Below are positions 59,045 through 64,000 of a stretch of DNA of 64,000 bases, one piece after another (the stretch's first letter is position 1; every line of letters starts with the position of its first letter). Position numbers and translations under genes: made by a program. Location of the stretch: positions 66,083,417 through 66,147,416 of the forward strand of contig CM049319.1 in the NCBI GenBank assembly GCA_026874595.1, read 5' to 3'. The notes below the pieces were generated by a model that worked only from the letters and a program-made list of their open reading frames with translations, had not been told where the DNA came from and made no database searches. Source of the stretch: Sipunculus nudus. Taxonomy: Eukaryota; Annelida; Sipuncula; Golfingiida; Sipunculidae.

Positions 59045-60907
59045 TTTAGCGTCTGTATGTCACCTTTATATATATTTTAATTAAGTATAAGGTTTTGAAA
59101 AAGAATGCATTGTGTTTCCAATAATAGTTTAATTCTGAACCAGGTTTATACACACATACACAAACATATATATATATATATATCATAATAAACTCATAAA
59201 TGGAACGACAGTCTATAATTCTAATTGTTAACATATTTCATTTCCAATTATATAAATATTGTTATCTTAATATTAGGGGGGGGGGGGGGTGATTGTGATT
59301 ACATTGACCATTGACGCTCTGAACCTTACACAAGCTGGTCAGTTTCGAATCTTCCTCAATGCATCTCTTGGATGCTAAGCTTCTTCTGTTTAATGGCGAA
59401 GTCGTTATTTTACATGGCTTTGAATTATACTGATTGTATCACATAAAACTTCATGCCAGACGGTGATCGCATTTAATATGAGTGATACACCGCGGGCCGG
59501 TGTAAACTATGTTGATATCTGTCCATGATTGAATAGGCTCAGACAGATTTCCTCAGACCTGTACGATTCCCACTTTAATTATCACTTTCACTTTAAAGAA
59601 CATATCGTTTCTGGAATGAAAAATCATTTTTTCGACAGATGCACTGTTATTTCTTAGAGTTATTGTATATGTCCGCCTGTTTGTTTGCGTGCACTTCTCA
59701 TATATGAAACACTGTCTGCGAAATGCTAGTACCAATGTCTAATTTTGCTCTTGGGAATATATAACACATTTTGTTTTTCACCCAATGTTGTATTTTAATG
59801 CCTTTATCTTCGGTTTATTAGATCAGGAAAAACCCAATACATTAAAATGAATCTGCCATTTGTAATTTAACAGCACTGGTTGCACTTTAGTTTCGCATAC
59901 AAAATATATCAACCAGGGTTTTTAATTGTGTATTGTTTTATTTTAAGGTATTTTTGTTTTGTTACAAAGCTGCTTAGTTCAGCAATGTTCTCTGTCATCT
60001 TGTGTTCGGATCTGCAACGCCTATGTTGATAATTGATTCTGTGTTTTTTTACTAATATTTAAAAAAAAATCATAAAATTATTGTAAAATGTTATTAACCA
60101 CCAGTCTCATGTTCCTGTTAAATAATCATTAACTGATTTTTTCACTGTTTATTAAAAGGCATGGTGCTCGGAAAGGAGTTCTTTGAAGAGCGGCCTGTGT
60201 TGTGTGACGTCACCGCTACAGTTTGCCTGACGTCATGCGTGTCGGCGCTGCTCAGTATCGGTGGCATCAGTTTCAACAACTGTCTCCACATCTGTTACGA
60301 CCGTACGCTAAGTTTAAAGAAAAATATTCTACTGTGCGGGCTCACTTGGTGTTTGGGACTGGGTTTCTCGCTGCCACCATTGCTGGGCTGGTCAGACAAC
60401 ACCTACGATGACAAAATGCTTGAGTGCATCTGGGACCGCAAGATGTCGCTGTCTTACACCATATTTTTCTCGGTCGTGATAGTGCTGACACCTACCGTCG
60501 TCACTGCAGTATCTTTCCTGAAAATTTTCTTGCACGTCAAGGCAAGCAGAAACAGGATTGCGCCCATGGCGCATGCGCCTGAGAAAACCGAGAAAGGAAG
60601 AAGCATTTCGACCAAACTCGCACGGTCCCTCTTCATTATCTTCGCCATCTTTGTTTTCTGCTGGGCCCCATACGCCATCTTGGTTCTGGTGGATTTCGGA
60701 GACCACGCCCCCTATGAGGTCCACTTGTTTGTTCTGCTTCTGGCACACATGCATGCCAGTCTTAACTTCATCGTTTATTGGGCGACCAATAAACATTTTC
60801 GTCTTAGTTACAGCATGGTTTTTAGGGCACTTCTGTGCAAAAGAAGTAAAGGAAACAAAACATCATCAGTGAACCCTACCACCCAGGACCCGTCACGTGT
60901 GCCCTAA
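50059..60907 (+). CDS. Class A GPCR, two exons, in-frame stop in helix 1
   Basis: Rhodopsin-family seven-helix receptor, expected in the plasma membrane. The two exons join in phase 1 into 328 codons including the stop. GTLGN (helix 1), NVAIAD (helix 2), a helix-3 cysteine, PPLLGW (helix 4), CWAP (helix 6) and NFIVY (helix 7) are in order. The ICYDRTLS, LECIWDR and SYTIFF stretches resemble melatonin-receptor-like and moody-like receptors; the ligand cannot be inferred. Two oddities are an in-frame TAG at 50149-50151 and NNC in place of NRY at 60275-60283. The gene may be a pseudogene, a polymorphic null allele or a sequencing error in a working gene. Confidence 0.85.
50496..50600 (-). repeat. 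tRNA-derived SINE, family 2, near-full head
   Basis: The minus strand has an A-box-like GCTAGCGAAGCGGTAGGTTC, then CGCCGCACTTGTACGCCACC and a B box in CTGGGTTCGACTCCC. It is flanked by GTTACGAAG and a poly-C run. Confidence 0.7.
50753..50850 (-). repeat. tRNA-derived SINE, family 2, truncated copy
   Basis: Repeats GTTACGAAG, GGGGAAAATCCTGGGCC and the B-box segment of the 50496 copy, but diverges after GTCCGGCG and lacks the A box. Confidence 0.65.
51355..51575. mobile_element. Right part of the 26815/35449 MITE family
   Basis: Contains TAAGAATTTAAGGTTAAA, poly-G and poly-C runs, GGTAATCTGAAGAGAGGGTA and the end ATGGCTACACC. The left end is missing. Confidence 0.6.
52050..52205 (+). repeat. 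tRNA-derived SINE, family 3
   Basis: A box GTAGCTTAGTGGACAAGG and B box GCCGGTTCGAATCCC are 46 bases apart, typical of tRNA heads. The following body (CCTAGAACCTCAGAGATTTC) has no tRNA fold. Only one copy seen. Confidence 0.65.
52254..52350 (+). mobile_element. Left end of the GGATCCAGGATTTAGG MITE family
   Basis: Begins CAGGGGCGGATCCAGGATTT, followed by a G-rich patch, CCAAGGAGGACTAGT and AAAACCTAAAAAAA. This is the best-preserved left terminus of the four copies. Confidence 0.75.
52798..53263. mobile_element. MITE carrying an AT array, best-preserved copy
   Basis: Starts CAGTGGCGTCAA and ends TTGACGCCCCTG, inverted with one mismatch. The interior holds a G-run, an AC run then AT array (52900-52983), AAATTAAGTAGAAGGTTT, TTTTCAATATATAGATATT and GTGATTGCATTGATCGTCCC. 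No 8-base duplication is visible at the ends. Confidence 0.8.
55195..55445 (-). mobile_element. tRNA-derived SINE, family 1, inverted copy
   Basis: The minus strand reads a head with ATCGAGTGGTAAACAGGGCA and B box GGGGTTCGATCCCCG, then ATGAGAGTGGGTTGTAGT, GGTTTTCTCCGGATATCTGG, CCTCGTATTAG, TGTACAATCC and an AAATAAATAAAG tail. It corresponds from end to end to 35762-36005. Confidence 0.85.
55780..55985 (+). pseudogene. LINE ORF2 C-terminal relic
   Basis: Reads LQLNRPVRSLRSSGDELLIV, a stop, then PCGSAHEWNFLPDDIRKVRS and LTASKRF. This matches the RSLRSS...WNxLPxxIRxxxSLxxFKRxLK end of many LINE reverse transcriptase proteins. Stops and substitutions show it is dead. Confidence 0.7.
56046..56517. 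mobile_element. TTAA-type MITE (piggyBac-like ends)
   Basis: Bounded by TTAA at 56046-56049 and 56514-56517. The terminal inverted pair is TTAAAGGGACCCAATCGCC against TTAAAGGTGCCCATTCCCC. No coding frame. The homologous copy at 34119-34524 is inverted relative to it. TTAA flanks are characteristic of the piggyBac superfamily; the assignment is by ends only. Confidence 0.8.
56600..56745. repeat. Dispersed repeat, copy 1
   Basis: ATCTATATATTAATAGCGTA, GCGATTTTTGTG, TTGCCGTGATTTTCGACATA and GGGTTTGTCCGAAGA recur in the same order at 58450-58570. The family is not recognised. Confidence 0.75.
58450..58570. repeat. Dispersed repeat, copy 2
   Basis: Same order of words as 56600-56745 (ATCTATATATTAATAGCGTA, GTTTGCCGTGATTTTTTACA, CCGGGTTTGTCCGAAGA). 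The sequence after about 58570 differs. Confidence 0.75.
58965..59310. mobile_element. MITE carrying an AT array, third copy
   Basis: CACATTCCCCCACACACAAA, an AT array (58988-59042), TTAATTAAGTATAAGGTTTT, TTATATAAATATTGTTATCT, a G-run and GATTACATTGACCATTGACG match the order in 10461-10880 and 52798-53263. Confidence 0.75.
60159..60907 (+). CDS. GPCR exon 2: helices 3-7 and tail
   Basis: The acceptor TTAAAAG gives phase 1 joining G-MVLGKEFFEERPVLCD. Helix 3 carries SIGGISFNNCLHIC, where the usual NRY reads NNC. Helix 4 ends PPLLGWSDNTYDDKMLECIW, with the loop-2 cysteine. Helix 5 is SYTIFFSVVIVLTPTVVTAV. Helix 6 is SLFIIFAIFVFCWAPYAILV. Helix 7 is HASLNFIVYWATNKHF, with NFIVY in place of NPxxY. 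The short tail ends DPSRVP before TAA. Confidence 0.95.
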
Positions 60908-60996
60908 ATATGAACCGAGGATCCGCGACTCGGTAAGCATACATATTGGACATGGTATAAGTGAAAAAAGAAAGAAAACCTGTCATATACTAAAAA

Positions 60997-61410
60997 GACC
61001 TATATACATGTATTAACTAATAGTTAAAAGAAGATTATAAAGACCTTCATACATGTGTTAACTAGTAGTTTATAGAAGATTATAAAGACCCATATATATG
61101 TGTTAACAACTAATTAACAGAAGATTAAAGACCTATATACATAAGTTAACTACTGATTTACAGAAGATTATAAAGAGCTATACATGAATTAACTAATAGT
61201 TAGAAGAAAATTATAAAGACCTGCATACATGTGTTAACTAGTAGTTTATAGAAGATTATAAAGACCCATATATATGTGTTAACTACTAATTAACAGAAGA
61301 TTAAAGACCTATATACATAAGTTAACTACTGATTTACAGAAGATTATAAAGAGCTATACATGTGTTAACTACTAATTAACAGAAGATTATAAAAACCTAA
61401 ATACATGTGT

Positions 61411-61415
<5 letters not shown>
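60997..61415. repeat. 45-bp minisatellite with 4-monomer higher order
   Basis: About nine monomers of 43-45 bases starting GACCTATATACATGTGTTAA and ending CAGAAGATTATAAA, most with a GTTAAC palindrome. Variant monomers recur in the order B-C-D-E, B-C-D-E, giving a superunit of about 178 bases. It lies about 90 bases after the GPCR stop, probably in its 3' UTR, and runs into an AT array (61417-61462). Confidence 0.92.
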
Positions 61416-61462
<47 letters not shown>

Positions 61463-61465
<3 letters not shown>

Positions 61466-64000
61466 TTATGTGTTTACTACTAGTTATACGTTGTCAAGTT
61501 TCATGGAGTTAATGAGGCTGAAATTGCTTCTTATGTTGTCGTCTAGAAAATCTGACCAAATAAAATTCCATGGTTACGTTTATTTATATATTATTTTCAC
61601 TGATTTTGTATAATTCAGATTTGGTAATATTTTGCATCAATAGTTACTTAGAATGATATCTGCAAGATCTGCTACAATGATTGCATGCAAAAATCGAATT
61701 TTTTTAGACACCACTACCTCACCAATATTATATGAATGGTATTGCTTTTTGTAATGAGAGCACAAACTATTGTTGGACATTATAATAGAAAACAAATAAA
61801 ATGGGTGTGGAAATAACGTAACGCTTCCTTGAATTTTTTTAATGTTTTGTCTTAAATGCACATAATTAGTTCATTTAAACAAAAGTTCCCGAGTAAAACC
61901 ATACAGGACACAAAGATTTATCCCCAATACGCCAGTTTTATCACGTAGTTATATAATTTGCGTGAGAAAAAAATAGTCTACGTGTGTCTGTGTACCGCTA
62001 CAAGACGGCGTGACAAGAGTCCGATCTAACGCATGCTCGGCAACTCTAAGGGAAGGAGAAAAAACATGAGAGAAGAAACTCAGAAGAAACATGGGTTAGA
62101 AGCCTGAAAAAAAAACTTTATTTGTGAAGGTACGAGCTATGATTTTTCTTTGCAAATACAAAATAATTATGTCCCTAATTATATATAATTATACGTTATA
62201 CTGAACCAGTCGGTAAGGTTTTACAGGCGCTATGTGGCAAAACCTGGGATAGGTACTGCCATCTGCCGGCAAATTATATGACTATTCCATAGTGCTTGAA
62301 CTATCAGCCTTGCTCATCTTCGCGAGAACAGAAGTTCCTAAATCAGTTATGTCTATAGATACATGCCATTTTTTTATTATTTATACTTTAAAGTGGCAAG
62401 CATCATTACAACGGAAGGTTTAAATGCGTGCATCACTCACTACCACTGACGTATTTCAGGCAGATATGAATGTTTAACAAACTAAATAAGGGAACTAAAT
62501 TTTGTAAAAATGTGTTAAAAGTGTTTGTGAAACAGTATTTTGTACAGAGTACAGGAAAAAAAGTGGTGAACTGAAGTCAAATCGGATGATACCCCTAAAA
62601 CGGAACATTGAAACAGTAAATTCCAACATTTAAATACGTTCGCATAATATGTATAAATATAAGTCAAGATTCGCCGAAAAAAATTTATCCGATCAGATCC
62701 GAAAACATGCTGCATGTTTATTGATTTTGACGAGGTGACTGCTTCTAGTTTTATGCTGTCTTATATAATTCTTAATCTAAATATAAACATGTGCAGAGTT
62801 CTATTTCGGTTTAGAACTACATGACATGGCGGCAGCACATCATGGTATTTTGTGTCCTGGTGTCGCCCAGGTCCAGTGTCTACAGTAGCGAGAGAGCCCA
62901 TAAAGAGGAACTCGTTTGTGAGTGGTACACAGCTCTGGGGCACAGCCTTCTCATGAAACCTGCAGTGCGTTCAACTCAGGATCTACCGGGCTTTGAGTCC
63001 TGTGCTATAACTCTTGCATCACAGAAGCCGGTTGATACAAGATACTGATATTTGAGCCTCGAGATCTTTGGCCCATGACCTGACCTACCACAAAATGTTT
63101 AACGGCATCAATCAAAAACGTTTAGTAATACTAGTATCCAGCAGTCAAGCAAACAGATAAACAAAGAGACATGATAATGGACCATGGCGAACGATTAAAA
63201 ATGAGAACCTGTGTAATTTATTTGAACACCTCTGGATTTCAAGTAAAATGCCTTGATAGACTTTATTTTAATACGTCTAATTCATTTAATATAAATTAGA
63301 TTAAAACAAATATGGGCCCCTTTTCATAGTTTCTGGAAATTGTAATTTGTATCTATATTGATTCAAGAGAGAGTTAAGGGAGATTCGAATCAGTTTATCT
63401 TCATCGATTGATATATCCTGCCAGCCAGGTCCTGTCCGCCCTGGATTTTTGATATCTACTGAAACGATTGTCTTTGTATTCGAAAACGAAATAGAATTTA
63501 AAATATGTATACGTGTAGTCGTCTGTATATGGATACCTTTATGACATTTGACCAAACGATTTTTTTTTGCGACGTCTGTTATTTATTTATAAACTCCCAT
63601 CGCCATATATAGGCGTTTTGAGTGAAAAGTACATACACATGTTCAATTATATGTGTATTAGCTCATGTGTTATTTCATGCTATTAGTCCAATTTGGCTGG
63701 AAACAAAAATTTCCAGCAAACCTATACCCCCACATGGACTTTTAATCTCCAGTTTAACAGTTTTATAACGTTGCTATGGTTCTGTGTGTGAGTAAACACT
63801 GTTATTTTATGTCTGGTTACCATAACAAACTGCATCACAACTGGTCCTTTTTCGCACATTCTTGCAACTCCTTGAAATACAGAAGAAATATTTGTTGAAA
63901 GCTTGAAGAAATCTCGATTTGTAAAGTTCGGCGGTACGGGCCACAAGGTAGCGTGCGCTTTGTTTTTCGTCATTGGTGGTACCCATTTTTTTGTGTAAAG
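61463..64000. other. Downstream flank, nothing recognised
   Basis: AT-rich sequence with no convincing exon, RNA gene or repeat family on either strand. Confidence 0.45.

Larger units (their letters stand above)
50294..60158 (+). other. GPCR intron, 9.9 kb
   Basis: Phase 1 intron directly after helix 2, with a GTAAGC donor and a TTAAAAG acceptor. It holds SINEs, MITEs, a LINE relic, AT arrays and long stretches where I see nothing (53300-55190, 56750-58440, 59310-60150). Confidence 0.8.

Noticed and set aside
60392-60796. 134-codon minus-strand frame over GPCR exon 2
   Set aside because: It is an antisense shadow of the receptor coding sequence.

Overview
This is AT-rich animal genomic DNA with small exons, GT-AG introns of 0.2-10 kb, and a heavy load of microsatellites, short DNA transposons, SINEs and LINE relics. 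The gene families (an integrin alpha subunit and a class A GPCR) and the repeat types point to a marine invertebrate. A mollusc or other spiralian is my best guess, but the sequence does not prove it.

Region by region. (1) 1-4695 holds upstream or intronic sequence with AT arrays and a 21-bp minisatellite. (2) 4696-25945 (+) holds nineteen exons forming the 3' portion of an integrin alpha gene. They join in one continuous frame of 781 codons plus stop, running from propeller blade 3 through thigh and calf domains to a membrane anchor, a GFFKR tail and the stop codon; blades 1-2 and the start lie outside the window. Its introns carry an antisense 5'-truncated LINE (about 5445-7745), a 1.5-kb hAT-like non-autonomous element (12813-14337), a TTAA-type element (21851-22326) and simple repeats. 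(3) 26-50 kb is intergenic and repeat-dense: degenerate LINE and LTR-like remnants, a nested MITE plus SINE, TTAA-type MITEs, a 2-kb element containing six ~337-bp tandem units (43820-45782), and a 30-bp minisatellite (47505-48218). (4) 50059-60907 (+) is a two-exon class A GPCR of the melatonin-receptor/moody-like type, split by a 9.9-kb intron full of SINEs and MITEs. (5) 60908-64000 starts with a 45-bp minisatellite that has a four-monomer higher-order organisation; the rest is unremarkable.

The most notable points are as follows. The GPCR has an in-frame TAG in transmembrane helix 1, and its helix-3 NRY-type motif reads NNC, so it is either decaying, mis-sequenced or unusual. The integrin propeller has lost the calcium-loop consensus in blades 4 and 7 but keeps it in blades 5 and 6. 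One MITE family carries AT microsatellites at the same internal position in three copies. The minisatellite behind the GPCR shows an early higher-order repeat. I found no bacterial-type operon, CRISPR array or defence system; this is ordinary eukaryotic chromosome with interesting decay and repeat biology.
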